Shown: positions 33,974 to 42,898, counted from the stretch's first letter. The stretch: 57,266 nt of DNA from UMGS1696 sp963642885 (GCA_963642885.1 CAVIJI010000011.1:1-57266); one strand, 5' to 3'. Program-made: numbers and translations. The notes: a model not told the origin generated them from the letters alone.

Positions 33974-35464
33974 TTATGATTGTCCTTCGACTCCGAGGTT
34001 TTCAAGTGTCTTTTCGATGTTCTTATTGATAATCTTCGTCTGTCTTTCGAATATGGACGCGGGCTCACCTTGGTTCAGTACAATCGTTTCAACACAAGAG
34101 GAGGAACCGAATGAGAATGCCTGCTCAAGCTCGTATGCACGGTTGTCGATTACAAGGTCGAGCATTTCTATGGATTCCTCATCACGGAGATACTTTAAAG
34201 ACAGTGCCGTCTCATAGTATGCGGGACGGAGTACTTCACGTGACTTTGCCGACAATGCTTCGAGAATGAAGCCGCTGTCGTCTACGCTCTTTGCGCTGAT
34301 CGGGATGGTTGAATAGGATCCGACGAACCAAACGACATTAGAGTAATTTGTCTGGCTTTCGTCATATTTCGGACACGGTGCTATACCGAAGTCGGTTTCC
34401 ATCTCACGCAGACGGATAACCATCTGTAAATTCGTAATCCAGAAGAGACCTCTGTTTTCCTCGAACATTTTTGTCGTGAGAAGGTGATAGCCTTCGTTGG
34501 GATAATTGTGGTAGTTCAGGGATACCTTTTCGTCGTTCATGAATGCTGCCACATCCTCGAGAATCGTATACACACGCTCGTTACCCTTAAGGCTGAAGTA
34601 CGGCAGGTCGTTTTCGTCCTTGTCAATCAGATGATATCCGAAGGTAATAAGCATTGCCGTCGCATTCTCGTTCTGTGTCAGGTTGGCAATGGAGTCATTG
34701 GAGTCATAGTCGCCGTCGCCGTCCAAGTCTATCGACGCATCTGCGCAAAGCTTTTTATAAGTATCGAATGTCCAATTGTTCTCGGCAACATATTGGTACG
34801 GACTTCCGACACCGAGGTCGTTCAGAACCTTTAAGTTAATCATCGTACACCATGTTGCGTCGTTGTTCAGTGTGCTTATGTCGCCCGAAACCATGTAAAG
34901 CTGATGAGCAATGCTCAAGTCCGCTATGGAACGCTGGTCCCACCACGGCTTTGTGAGATCGATATTCTCCACTGTGTTGAGATCTACGAGATATCCCTTC
35001 TTGACAAGGGCGCCCGCATCGCTCAATGACGGCATAACCACATCGTAGATAGTATCCCCTGCGGTAACGGCATTACTTACATCTCCGCCGAAATTTCCCG
35101 TATCGAGGATATTTATTTTGCAGTTATATGTATCCTCTACATAGGTATTGCGCGTGAATACGGCGTCATTCAGAATTTCGCCGTTTATGCCTTCCGATGC
35201 CAAGCTGGTTTCGCCCCAGTCCGTGTAGGTTGCCACGCTTTTTGTCAAAAACGTGAAGGTGCCTCCTTCAAAATCTCTATCCGGCAGATCGGGAGTAAAG
35301 CTTTCCGTTTCCGCTTCGGTCTCCGTCTCCGTTTGGGTTTCCGCATTCTCCGTGCTCTGTGTATCTGATGCCGATGAATTTGTTTCGCTCTTTTCAGCGG
35401 CACATGACGCGAGAGACAGCCCCGCCAAAAGCAGGCAGAGAATCATACATAACGCTTTTTTCAT
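33974..35464 (-). CDS. Solute-binding lipoprotein (paralogue 4) with acidic calcium-type loop
   Basis: 496-residue exported lipoprotein, lipobox SLAS-C, Glu/Thr-rich linker. Shared blocks are DLPDRDFEGGTFTFLT, GEILNDAVFTRN, NDATWCTMINLKVLNDLG and FGIAPCPKYDESQ. The loop DLDGDGDYDSND begins at D246 and fits an EF-hand-type calcium site best of the five copies. GGAGGAAATT precedes the ATG. It is transcribed alone, convergent with paralogue 3, and an XRE regulator gene lies upstream on the same strand. Ligand unknown, probably a carbohydrate. Confidence 0.8.
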   Translation of the reverse strand: MKKALCMILCLLLAGLSLASCAAEKSETNSSASDTQSTENAETQTETETEAETESFTPDLPDRDFEGGTFTFLTKSVATYTDWGETSLASEGINGEILNDAVFTRNTYVEDTYNCKINILDTGNFGGDVSNAVTAGDTIYDVVMPSLSDAGALVKKGYLVDLNTVENIDLTKPWWDQRSIADLSIAHQLYMVSGDISTLNNDATWCTMINLKVLNDLGVGSPYQYVAENNWTFDTYKKLCADASIDLDGDGDYDSNDSIANLTQNENATAMLITFGYHLIDKDENDLPYFSLKGNERVYTILEDVAAFMNDEKVSLNYHNYPNEGYHLLTTKMFEENRGLFWITNLQMVIRLREMETDFGIAPCPKYDESQTNYSNVVWFVGSYSTIPISAKSVDDSGFILEALSAKSREVLRPAYYETALSLKYLRDEESIEMLDLVIDNRAYELEQAFSFGSSSCVETIVLNQGEPASIFERQTKIINKNIEKTLENLGVEGQS

Positions 35465-35540
35465 AATTTCCTCCGTAATTGTCGGTGTATGCAGTTACAC
35501 TTGTAGTTTTCTTGTAAGTCAAATACACCTATTTTTGTTC

Positions 35541-35569
35541 AATATAACACATTCACGGTATATTGTCAA
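35541..35569 (-). promoter_or_regulatory. Promoter of lipoprotein gene at 33974-35464
   Basis: On the minus strand TTGACA (plus 35564-35569), 17-bp spacer, TATATT (plus 35541-35546). A CAATATA/TATATTG inverted repeat (35540-35565) overlaps both hexamers and could be an operator. Confidence 0.78.
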
Positions 35570-35592
35570 GTGTTTTTGTACAATCACCCGAA

Positions 35593-35640
35593 TAAAAATA
35601 ACAAGACAGTACGGTTCGGATGAAGCTGTACTGTCTTGTT
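35593..35640 (-). terminator. Terminator after the XRE regulator gene
   Basis: A perfect 13-bp stem, AACAAGACAGTAC (35600-35612) with its inverse at 35628-35640, followed on the minus strand by TATTTTTATT. Confidence 0.88.
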
Positions 35641-35674
35641 CCGTAAACGGTAAATCGTATCATTCGGCGGCATT

Positions 35675-36022
35675 TTATTTTTCGGCGGAATCTTTTACGG
35701 CGATTATAAGTCCCTCAACCATTTCCACAATCGACAAACCGAGCAGCAAGCCCGAAATGAAATCCTTCACATTCGAGCCTTCGATTGTCGCGGACAACGC
35801 ACTGCTTGCGATACCGAGCACTATCAGCACCGCGCCCGCAAGGGTAATGTTCAGCGCGTCACAAAGGCTCTGTATAATACTGTAGTCCGGCATACACTTG
35901 CCCGTTTCCCATTTCGAAACAGTCTTATTTGATACACCGAGTTTCTCTCCCAACTGCTCCTGTGTGAGGTTTTGTTCACGTCTCTTTTGTGCGATATAAT
36001 TGCCGATTGTTATCTGGTTCAT
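35675..36022 (-). CDS. XRE-family transcriptional regulator with membrane tail
   Basis: 115-residue protein. Residues about 6-60 form a Cro/C1-type helix-turn-helix (IAQKRREQNLTQEQLGEKLG, SNKTVSKWETGKCMPD). The C-terminal half carries a hydrophobic segment (LAGAVLIVLGIASSA) and a second weaker one, so the regulator is probably tethered to the membrane. An extended -10 (TGGTATAAT, TATAAT at plus 36053-36058) lies upstream. It ends in a terminator 35 bases away, ahead of the promoter of the lipoprotein gene, which makes that gene a candidate target; this is inference. Confidence 0.88.
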   Translation of the reverse strand: MNQITIGNYIAQKRREQNLTQEQLGEKLGVSNKTVSKWETGKCMPDYSIIQSLCDALNITLAGAVLIVLGIASSALSATIEGSNVKDFISGLLLGLSIVEMVEGLIIAVKDSAEK

Positions 36023-36229
36023 ATGTTATTTTCTCTTCTTTCGGATGTCGAAATTATACCACAAACATGTAAATACAGCTATCCCCCGAACGTAGAATTT
36101 ATGCGGAATCGTCTTTTTTCGCCTCTTTCTACCCTTTTTCTGCTGTCGTGAGAGTTTTTCCCAACCTCAAATCGGCGTTTACAATACAGCTCCGTGTAAA
36201 TTCCCACGGTGCGATTTTCGGAAACGCTA

Positions 36230-36258
36230 TTGCGATTTTTCCGCGAATTGTGTATACT
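36230..36258 (+). promoter_or_regulatory. Promoter of the beta-helix gene
   Basis: TTGCGA (36230-36235), 17-bp spacer, TATACT (36253-36258), about 35 bases before the ATG. Confidence 0.65.
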
Positions 36259-36302
36259 GTAGAAAAATCGTGCAGAACAAAAAAACGAAAGGAGAAACGA
36301 CA

Positions 36303-38222
36303 ATGCAGAGAGAACACACCGTTACATCATTCACCGTCGATTCCGTGGAATCACTGAAGCAGGCACTCGCTTCCGTCTCGGAAATACGTAAGGCGGGCGG
36401 CGGACAGCCGATTGCCGTGAGACTGCGCGGAGGAGATTATTTTTTCGGCGAACCGATAGAAATCACCGCGGACACTAACCGCATCATCATTGAGCCTTAC
36501 GGCAGCGAAAAGGTACGCATCATAGGAGGTATCCGCCTGACCGAATTCAAGTACGATACCTACAACGGGCACAAATGCCTGTCCGCGAAAGTACCGTCAT
36601 CGGCGCATCCGTTTTCGGACTTTTATGTAAACGGAAAAAGAGCGGCATACACACGATATCCCGCGGAGGGTTATTTATATCCCGACGATGTCGAAAATCA
36701 CGAAGGCCAGCTTTTCTCCGGCTCGGACTGGTTTATCGCACATGAGGGTGACATTCCGACTACTCTGCGCAATCCGGAGCAGGTAATTGTTTCATTCTGC
36801 CATTACTGGATAGACGAACATACTCCGATTGAATCCTACGACACGGAAACGCGCAAGGTTCTTATGAAGTATCGCTCCCGTTTTAACATAGCAGGCGGCA
36901 AGGGAACGTCGTCGGGGCTCGAGTACTATCTCGAAAACGTAGGCGAAACCTTCGGAAACCACGAAAACGAATGGTACCGCGACGGTGACACCGTCTATTA
37001 CATACCGCGCGGCAAGGACGTTACCGCCGAATCCGTCGATGCGTACATTCCGCAAACACATACTCTGTTCAGAATCATCGGCACACGTGAGCAGCCCGCA
37101 CAGCATGTGGTAATCAGAAATATCGATATGTCCGTAACAAGGGGCGACTACGCCGCTGTCGGAAGTACACTCGGCACTAAAGAATCCGGTCGTCCCGTCG
37201 CATCGGATGCTCAGGCGGTTTCGAATGCAGGCGGCACAATCGAATACCGCTATGCGAAAAACTGCGCGATAGACCATGTTACACTTACGAATTTCGGTTT
37301 GCACGGCGTTTGCGTCAACGAAGGCTGCAGCGGAATGCGTTTTACGTATATGAAGTTTTACGACGGAGGCGCGGGCGGGTTCCGTCTCGTAGGCGGTGCG
37401 GCAGGCTGCGACCAAGCGGACGAAACATACGGCTGCACTATTTCGGACTGCACCATCGACACCTGCGGCAGACGTTACTTCGCTGCCTGCGGAATACTCA
37501 TGATGCACACACATCACTGCACCGTAGAGCACAATGAAATCGGAAACCTTTACTATACCGGTATTTCCTGCGGCTGGGTTTGGGGATATGCCGAAAGCAA
37601 TACGCACGACAACAGAATCACGAAAAACCATATTCACGACCTCGGCAAAGGTATGCTGTCCGACATGGGCGGTGTTTACCTTCTCGGCAAGCAGCCCGGC
37701 ACCGTTGTATCAAACAACGTAATTCACGATATCGCGTCGAAGAATTACGGCGGTTGGGCGCTCTACACGGATGAAGGTTCCTCATTCATCACACTCGAAA
37801 ACAATATATGCTACTGCTGCAGCGACAACTGCTATCATCAGCACTACGGCTCGTTTAATCTCATACGCAACAATATATTCGCTTTCGGAGGCGAGCAGAT
37901 ATTCAGAATCACACGTCATGAGGAGCACGTATCACTCCTGCTCGAAAACAACATCTTCTATTCGGCGGGCAGACCGATGTACGGCTTGCTCGAAGGACAC
38001 ATAACCGAGGGAAAAGTCCCCGCACACCGCAATCTGTTCTTCGATACCGAAGGAAAGTATAACTTCTGTGAAGGGCACGACATTGATTATATGCGTGAAC
38101 ACGGCATGGAGGACGGAAGCATCATCGCCGACCCGTGCTTTGCGGANNNNNNNNNNTCACCTGCATACACCATAGGCTTCGTGAAAATCGATTCGTCCGA
38201 TGTAGGCGTACGCGGTGAATGA
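36303..38222 (+). CDS. Right-handed parallel beta-helix protein, interrupted by assembly gap
   Basis: About 640 codons as drawn, with ten Ns at 38147-38156. There is no signal peptide, so the protein appears cytoplasmic. The N-terminal part (YFFGEPIEITADTNRIIIEP) starts a beta-helix; repeated short turns such as NAGGTIEYRYAKNCAIDHVT, HNEIGNLYYTGIS and NNVIHDIASKNYGG fill the centre, as in polysaccharide-acting beta-helix enzymes (GH141-like is one option). The ATG at 36303 has AAAGGAG 8 bases upstream. In homologues a short DP-N-DFRL-type segment usually sits between FA and SPAY, so the real gap is probably longer than ten bases. It stands alone with its own promoter and terminator. Confidence 0.75.
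   Translation: MQREHTVTSFTVDSVESLKQALASVSEIRKAGGGQPIAVRLRGGDYFFGEPIEITADTNRIIIEPYGSEKVRIIGGIRLTEFKYDTYNGHKCLSAKVPSSAHPFSDFYVNGKRAAYTRYPAEGYLYPDDVENHEGQLFSGSDWFIAHEGDIPTTLRNPEQVIVSFCHYWIDEHTPIESYDTETRKVLMKYRSRFNIAGGKGTSSGLEYYLENVGETFGNHENEWYRDGDTVYYIPRGKDVTAESVDAYIPQTHTLFRIIGTREQPAQHVVIRNIDMSVTRGDYAAVGSTLGTKESGRPVASDAQAVSNAGGTIEYRYAKNCAIDHVTLTNFGLHGVCVNEGCSGMRFTYMKFYDGGAGGFRLVGGAAGCDQADETYGCTISDCTIDTCGRRYFAACGILMMHTHHCTVEHNEIGNLYYTGISCGWVWGYAESNTHDNRITKNHIHDLGKGMLSDMGGVYLLGKQPGTVVSNNVIHDIASKNYGGWALYTDEGSSFITLENNICYCCSDNCYHQHYGSFNLIRNNIFAFGGEQIFRITRHEEHVSLLLENNIFYSAGRPMYGLLEGHITEGKVPAHRNLFFDTEGKYNFCEGHDIDYMREHGMEDGSIIADPCFAXXXXSPAYTIGFVKIDSSDVGVRGE
38147..38156. other. Assembly gap of ten Ns
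   Basis: Ten N characters inside the beta-helix gene; a fixed-size filler for unknown length. The reading frame on both sides happens to remain open across it. Confidence 1.
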
Positions 38223-38268
38223 TTTTTCACGGGACAGCCGCCTTACCGAAATATAATTTAATCGCCAG

Positions 38269-38295
38269 AAAAGAGCCGTGTGCGGCTCTTTTTTG
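38269..38295 (+). terminator. Terminator after the beta-helix gene
   Basis: AAGAGCCG (38271-38278) pairs with CGGCTCTT (38283-38290) over a four-base loop, followed by six Ts. Confidence 0.9.
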
Positions 38296-38339
38296 TTTGT
38301 ATCAAAATTATATACGTTATAAATTAAAACTTTATTTAC

Positions 38340-38368
38340 TTGACGTGTATAGTGTATTGGTGTATAAT
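38340..38368 (+). promoter_or_regulatory. Promoter of the candidate RNA and/or rnj
   Basis: TTGACG (38340-38345), 17-bp spacer, TATAAT (38363-38368). Transcription would begin near 38375, 370 bases before the next coding region. Confidence 0.8.
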
Positions 38369-38372
38369 AAGT

Positions 38373-38539
38373 GTATGTTAATTTGTTGCCGGATACGTTA
38401 TTAATCGGCATAATTTATCAGGAAAACCGAATAAACAAACACTTATCCCGTAAATGCTCCGCCGCCTTCGGAGTTCATACGGTGCTGTCGGTGTTTTGTT
38501 GCATTATCAGTGCCGAATCTCCGGATTACGTGCTTTTTT
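38373..38539 (+). ncRNA. Candidate rod-shaped structured RNA (6S-like layout)
   Basis: A consensus-type promoter ends at 38368 and a six-T run is at 38534-38539. Between them nested pairings run end to end: GTATGTTAAT (38373-38382) with ATTACGTGC (38525-38533, with wobbles and one bulge), CCGGA (38389-38393) with TCCGG (38520-38524), TCGGCA (38405-38410) with TGCCGA (38511-38516), AACAAACAC (38434-38442) with GTGTTTTGTT (38491-38500), CCGTA with TACGG, and CTCCG (38457-38461) with CGGAG (38469-38473). A large unpaired bulge (about 38415-38433) lies in the middle. The layout recalls 6S RNA; sequence identity to it was not verified. It could instead be an rnj leader. Confidence 0.5.
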
Positions 38540-38747
38540 CATGATTTTCAAAGGATACGATGGCGATAATCGTGCCGTGTATCCATATGTATCGGAGGTT
38601 CTTTGAGTGTTGCCTTTTATCCTCGGACGTGATTGTGTGATAGAGGCTTCCGCGCCTGTGTCGGCTTTTTCGAAGTAGAATATACATATTAACAGAAGAA
38701 GTATACTGAATTTACATGAACGAAATAATAAAAAGAAAGGTGATCTT
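38540..38747 (+). other. Leader region of rnj
   Basis: No gene seen. A hairpin GGATAC/GTATCC with inner GGC/GCC pairing lies at about 38552-38583. The 3' end carries AAAGAAAGGTGAT, the ribosome binding site of rnj. A weak -10 (TAGAATATACA) near 38676 has no good -35. Confidence 0.4.
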
Positions 38748-40418
38748 ATGGCAAAGAAACCAAACAGCAAGGTTCGCGTAATGATGCTCGGCGGACTTAA
38801 CGAAATCGGAAAGAACATTGCTGTAATAGAGTATGAAGACGATATCATAGTCATAGATTGCGGTTTGGCATTCCCCGATGAGGATATGCTCGGTGTTGAC
38901 CTTGTTATACCGGACTTTACATACTTGGAAAAGAACGCATCGAAAATTCGCGGAATACTTATTACCCACGGACATGAAGACCATATCGGCGGCCTCCCGT
39001 ATCTGCTTAAAAACATAAATGTTCCCGTATACGGAACAAGGCTCACCCTCGGAATAGTCGAAAGCAAGCTTGCCGAGAACAAGCTGCTCGGAGAAAGAGA
39101 GCTTATTACCGTTGAAGCGGGAACAATACTCAAGCTCGGCGTTTTCAAGTGCGAATTTATAAGAGCAAACCACTCGATAGCGGACTCGTGCATGATAGCG
39201 ATAAACACTCCCGAGGGCAATATACTTCACACAGGAGACTTCAAGCTCGATGTTTCTCCCATAGGCGGAGAAATGATGGACCTCACGAGAATAGGCGAGT
39301 ACGGAAAAGAAGGAATTCTTCTGCTCATGTGTGAGAGTACGAATGTCGATCATCCGGGCTTTACACCGTCCGAAAAAAAGGTCGGTGCATCGCTTGACCA
39401 CATATTCATGACAAACACGAACAAAAGAATCGTTATCGCGACATTTTCCTCGAATGTGCACAGAGTTCAGCAAATAGTCAACTCAAGCGTCAAATACGGA
39501 CGTAAGGTTGCAATCACGGGACGAAGCATGCTTAATGTTGTCGGTGCGGCTGTTCGTCTCGGTTACATGGATGTTCCCGCGGGCGCTCTCATCGATATAA
39601 CCGATATCAATCGATATCCGTCGGAAAAAATAACGATAGTAACCACAGGCTCTCAGGGCGAGCCCATGTCCGCACTTTACCGCATGGCATTCTCGGATCA
39701 TCCGCAGGTTGAGCTTACCCCGAGCGACCTTGTCGTGCTGTCATCACACGCGATTCCCGGAAACGAAAAGCTCGTGTCGAGAATCATCAACGAGCTTTAC
39801 AAGAAAGGCGTTTCCGTATATCACGATGAAGCGGTGGTTCACGTTTCGGGACACGCTTGTCAGGAAGAACTGAAGCTGATTCACGCTCTGACAAAGCCGA
39901 AATATTTCATGCCGATTCACGGCGAATATCACCATCTTGTACAGCACAAAGAGTTGGCCGAATACATGGGTATGGACCCGCAGAATATTTTCCTGATGGA
40001 TATCGGACAGGTTTTGGAGCTCGATAGAAATTCGTGCAAGAAAAACGGTACTGTTCCCTCGGGAAGAATGCTTGTTGACGGTTACGGTGTCGGCGATGTC
40101 GGAAACATCGTACTCAGAGACAGACGTCACCTTGCCGAGGACGGTCTTATCGTAGTCGTTGCCACTGTCGATGTGGACGAGGCCACCATTGTATCGGGGC
40201 CCGACCTCATATCGAGAGGTTTCGTCTATGTCCGTGAAAGCGAGGAGCTTATGGACAGCGTTAAGGAGCTTGTACGCGGCGTACTTTGCGATACACTCGA
40301 TTCGGGTATAACCGAATGGACTCAAATGAAAACAAATATCAAGGATTCGCTTACAAAGTACCTTTACACGAAAACGAAGCGTAAGCCCATGATACTCCCC
40401 ATTATCATGAATGTATAA
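38748..40418 (+). CDS. rnj: Ribonuclease J
   Basis: Metallo-beta-lactamase/beta-CASP nuclease with 5'-3' exo- and endonuclease activity in mRNA turnover and rRNA maturation. 556 residues, the standard length. The zinc motif is H74-G-H-E-D-H79-I-G-G; further motifs are ILHTGDFKLD, IATFSSNVHRVQQI and a beta-CASP HVSGHACQEELK segment, then the C-terminal domain. Firmicutes usually have two copies, J1 and J2; which one this is cannot be told here. It is the first coding gene after a long leader and is followed by the Dabb gene 16 bases later. Confidence 0.96.
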   Translation: MAKKPNSKVRVMMLGGLNEIGKNIAVIEYEDDIIVIDCGLAFPDEDMLGVDLVIPDFTYLEKNASKIRGILITHGHEDHIGGLPYLLKNINVPVYGTRLTLGIVESKLAENKLLGERELITVEAGTILKLGVFKCEFIRANHSIADSCMIAINTPEGNILHTGDFKLDVSPIGGEMMDLTRIGEYGKEGILLLMCESTNVDHPGFTPSEKKVGASLDHIFMTNTNKRIVIATFSSNVHRVQQIVNSSVKYGRKVAITGRSMLNVVGAAVRLGYMDVPAGALIDITDINRYPSEKITIVTTGSQGEPMSALYRMAFSDHPQVELTPSDLVVLSSHAIPGNEKLVSRIINELYKKGVSVYHDEAVVHVSGHACQEELKLIHALTKPKYFMPIHGEYHHLVQHKELAEYMGMDPQNIFLMDIGQVLELDRNSCKKNGTVPSGRMLVDGYGVGDVGNIVLRDRRHLAEDGLIVVVATVDVDEATIVSGPDLISRGFVYVRESEELMDSVKELVRGVLCDTLDSGITEWTQMKTNIKDSLTKYLYTKTKRKPMILPIIMNV

Positions 40419-40434
40419 AATCAAGGAGACAAAT

Positions 40435-40734
40435 ATGGTAAAGCATATAATTTTATGGAAGCTCAAGGATGAGCTGACAGCAGAGGAAAAAGCCGCAGCC
40501 AAGCTTGAAGCAAAAAGAAGACTCGAAGGACTGAACGGCAGAATCGACGGACTTGTTTCTTTGCGCGTCGTAATCGACACACTGCCCTCATCGAACGCGG
40601 ACATGATGCTCGATTCCGTTTTCTCGGATGAGAAAGCACTTGACGGATACCAGAAAAATCCCATTCATCTCGAAGCAGCGGGATATGTTCGTTCCGTAGT
40701 CGGCACAAGACTTTGTCTTGATTTCGAAGACTGA
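40435..40734 (+). CDS. Dabb family (stress-responsive A/B barrel) protein
   Basis: 99-residue protein of the dimeric alpha/beta-barrel type, starting MVKHIILWKLKDELT and containing MMLDSVFSDEKALDGYQ and HLEAAGYVRSVVGTR, the usual order in Dabb proteins. These are small cytoplasmic proteins of mostly unknown function. AAGGAG lies 6 bases before the ATG at 40435; the open frame extends to 40411 without support. It overlaps the U32 peptidase gene by one base (TGATG). Confidence 0.88.
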   Translation: MVKHIILWKLKDELTAEEKAAAKLEAKRRLEGLNGRIDGLVSLRVVIDTLPSSNADMMLDSVFSDEKALDGYQKNPIHLEAAGYVRSVVGTRLCLDFED

Positions 40735-42005
40735 TGGCGGAATATAAAAAGGCCGAGCTGCTTTCTCCCGCCGGCAACTTCGAGAAGCTCAAGGCCGCCG
40801 TTAATTACGGTGCCGATGCCGTTTATCTTGCGGGAAGAAATTTCGGTATGCGGGCGGCATCGACAAATTTCGATCGCGATGAGTTGATAGCCGCAGTTTA
40901 TTACTGTCACAGTCACGGTGTTAAGCTGTATGTCACCGTAAATGTTATGCCGCATACAAGCGAATACGAAGAGCTGACGGACTACATACGTTTTCTCGAT
41001 GAGGTGGGCGTCGATGCCGTAATCGTCGCGGATATCGGTGTTGTCATGCTCATTCGCGAGAAAGCTCCTTCGCTCGAAATACACATTTCCACTCAGACCA
41101 GCGCGGTTTCGGCACAGGCATGTCTCGCATGGCACAAGCTCGGTGCGAAGAGAGTCGTTCTCGCACGTGAGCTGACAATGAAGGATATTGTCGAAATCAG
41201 AAAAAACATTCCCGATTCTCTTGAAATCGAGGCATTTGTACACGGTGCGATGTGTATAGCGTACAGCGGAAGGTGTTTGCTCTCAAACTACTTCACGGGA
41301 CGCGACGCCAATCACGGTGCATGTGCACAGTCATGCAGATGGAAATATTCTCCGACAGCCATGGATCTCGCCGAATCGAATCGCCCCGACATACCGTCCG
41401 TGGCAACGGCATACGAAGAAAAGGGAGAAACATTCTTCATGTCGTCAAGGGACACATCGATGATCGAGCATATACCCGAGCTTGAAGAATCGGGCATCAC
41501 AAGCTATAAAATCGAAGGACGTGTCAAGAGTGCGTATTATACCGCGGTTGTAACAAACACATACCGCATGGCTATAGACTCATACAGACATAATCCCGCC
41601 GAATACAAGCTCGACAAGGCATGGCTGAATGAGCTTGACGGCGTAAGCCACCGCGAATACGGAACGGGATTTTACTTTACACCGCCGTCACAGGATGCCA
41701 ACACCGTCCATGACCTCGGATATATACGTGAAAAAGCCTATATTGCCTCTGCCGTTTCGAATGCATTCGAGCAGGGAGAAGACGGCATGTATGATGCTTT
41801 GTTTATCCAAAGGAACAAAGTCGCAAAGGAAGACACGGTCGAGCTGATTACCCCCGGCATGACAGGCAGAGCCTTTTCGGCATCCACATTGCGTGATGTC
41901 CGCGGCACTCCCATCGAATCCGCTCCTCATCCGTCAATGTATTTCAGACTGAAGGTGCCGTTCCCCGTAAAGCACGGCGACATTCTCAGACTCGGAGGAA
42001 ATTGA
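40734..42005 (+). CDS. U32 family peptidase (RNA-hydroxylase-type family)
   Basis: 423-residue protein with the U32 N-terminal barrel: ELLSPAGNFEKLKAAVNYGA, ADAVYLAGRNFGMRA and the signature region EIEAFVHGAMCIAYSGRCLL, followed by Cys-containing CAQSCRWKY. U32 proteins were first called peptidases; several members (RlhA, TrhP) instead hydroxylate rRNA or tRNA bases using prephenate, and the four conserved Cys pattern is compatible with that group. Coupled by a one-base overlap to the Dabb gene and two bases before uppP. Confidence 0.9.
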   Translation: MAEYKKAELLSPAGNFEKLKAAVNYGADAVYLAGRNFGMRAASTNFDRDELIAAVYYCHSHGVKLYVTVNVMPHTSEYEELTDYIRFLDEVGVDAVIVADIGVVMLIREKAPSLEIHISTQTSAVSAQACLAWHKLGAKRVVLARELTMKDIVEIRKNIPDSLEIEAFVHGAMCIAYSGRCLLSNYFTGRDANHGACAQSCRWKYSPTAMDLAESNRPDIPSVATAYEEKGETFFMSSRDTSMIEHIPELEESGITSYKIEGRVKSAYYTAVVTNTYRMAIDSYRHNPAEYKLDKAWLNELDGVSHREYGTGFYFTPPSQDANTVHDLGYIREKAYIASAVSNAFEQGEDGMYDALFIQRNKVAKEDTVELITPGMTGRAFSASTLRDVRGTPIESAPHPSMYFRLKVPFPVKHGDILRLGGN

Positions 42006-42007
42006 CC

Positions 42008-42844
42008 GTGAACCTGATTGACATTCTTAAAGCATTTTTAATAGGAGTAATACAGGGAATAACGGAATGGCTTCCGATATCCTCGACGGGACATATGATA
42101 CTGTTCGAGGAGTTCTGCGGAATGAATGTATCGGAGCAGTTCATGGAAATGTTCCGTGTGGTAATACAGTTCGGCTCGATACTCGCCGTTGTTATTCTGT
42201 ATTGGAAAAGACTGTTCCCGTTCTGTCCTTCATCGACGAGTGACGAAAGACGCGGAATCTGGAAGCTTTGGTCAAGAATAATCATAGCCGCCGTACCCGC
42301 CGGAGTAATCGGTGTATTATTCGATGATATTCTCGATAAATATCTGTATAATTACGTAACCGTGGCGGCCGCACTGATTGTATACGGCATCGCTTTTATA
42401 GTCATCGAAAGAATACATAAGAACAAAAATTATGCGATAGACTCAACGAATGAGATCGACCCGAAATCCGCTCTGAAAATAGGTGCGTTTCAAACTCTCG
42501 CTCTCATTCCCGGAACATCACGCTCGGGTTCTACGATAATCGGTGCCATGTGCATAGGCGTTTCACGTACTGCCGCCGCCGAATTTTCGTTTTTTCTCGC
42601 GATTCCCGTCATGCTCGGGGCAAGTCTGCTGAAAATAGCGAAATATGCGGTTAATTACGGATTATCGTTTACGCTATCCGAAGGCGTAACCTTGGCAGTG
42701 GGAACTCTCACGGCATTCCTCGTTTCCGTGGCTGCGATAAAATTCCTCGTAGGTTTTGTCCGCCGTCACAGCTTTGAGTTTTTCGGTTGGTATCGAATAG
42801 TGCTCGGCTGTGCCGTTATAGCGTATTTCCTTATCACAAGATAA
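42008..42844 (+). CDS. uppP: Undecaprenyl-diphosphatase
   Basis: Membrane phosphatase that recycles the undecaprenyl carrier for wall synthesis and gives bacitracin tolerance. About 278 residues, eight hydrophobic segments. Both catalytic signatures are present: QGITEWLPISSTGH near the N-terminus and PGTSRSGSTIIGAM in the second half. GGAGGA is 8 bases before the GTG at 42008, whereas the in-frame TTG at 42002 would be too close. Last gene of the rnj unit, followed by a terminator. Confidence 0.95.
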   Translation: MNLIDILKAFLIGVIQGITEWLPISSTGHMILFEEFCGMNVSEQFMEMFRVVIQFGSILAVVILYWKRLFPFCPSSTSDERRGIWKLWSRIIIAAVPAGVIGVLFDDILDKYLYNYVTVAAALIVYGIAFIVIERIHKNKNYAIDSTNEIDPKSALKIGAFQTLALIPGTSRSGSTIIGAMCIGVSRTAAAEFSFFLAIPVMLGASLLKIAKYAVNYGLSFTLSEGVTLAVGTLTAFLVSVAAIKFLVGFVRRHSFEFFGWYRIVLGCAVIAYFLITR

Positions 42845-42849
42845 ACAGT

Positions 42850-42898
42850 AAACCGATTTCGCAGTACGTTTTTCGTATGCGGAATCGGCTTTATTTTT
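42850..42898 (+). terminator. Terminator after uppP
   Basis: ACCGATTTCGC-AGTACG pairs with CGTATGC-GGAATCGGCTTT around a T-loop, then a TTATTTTTG run. Confidence 0.8.

Noticed and set aside
36792..37637. 281-codon open frame on the minus strand
   Set aside because: Antisense to the beta-helix gene; a by-product of its codon pattern.
38507..40664. Several long minus-strand open frames across rnj
   Set aside because: Opposite to RNase J and Dabb coding sequence, without ribosome binding sites or family similarity.
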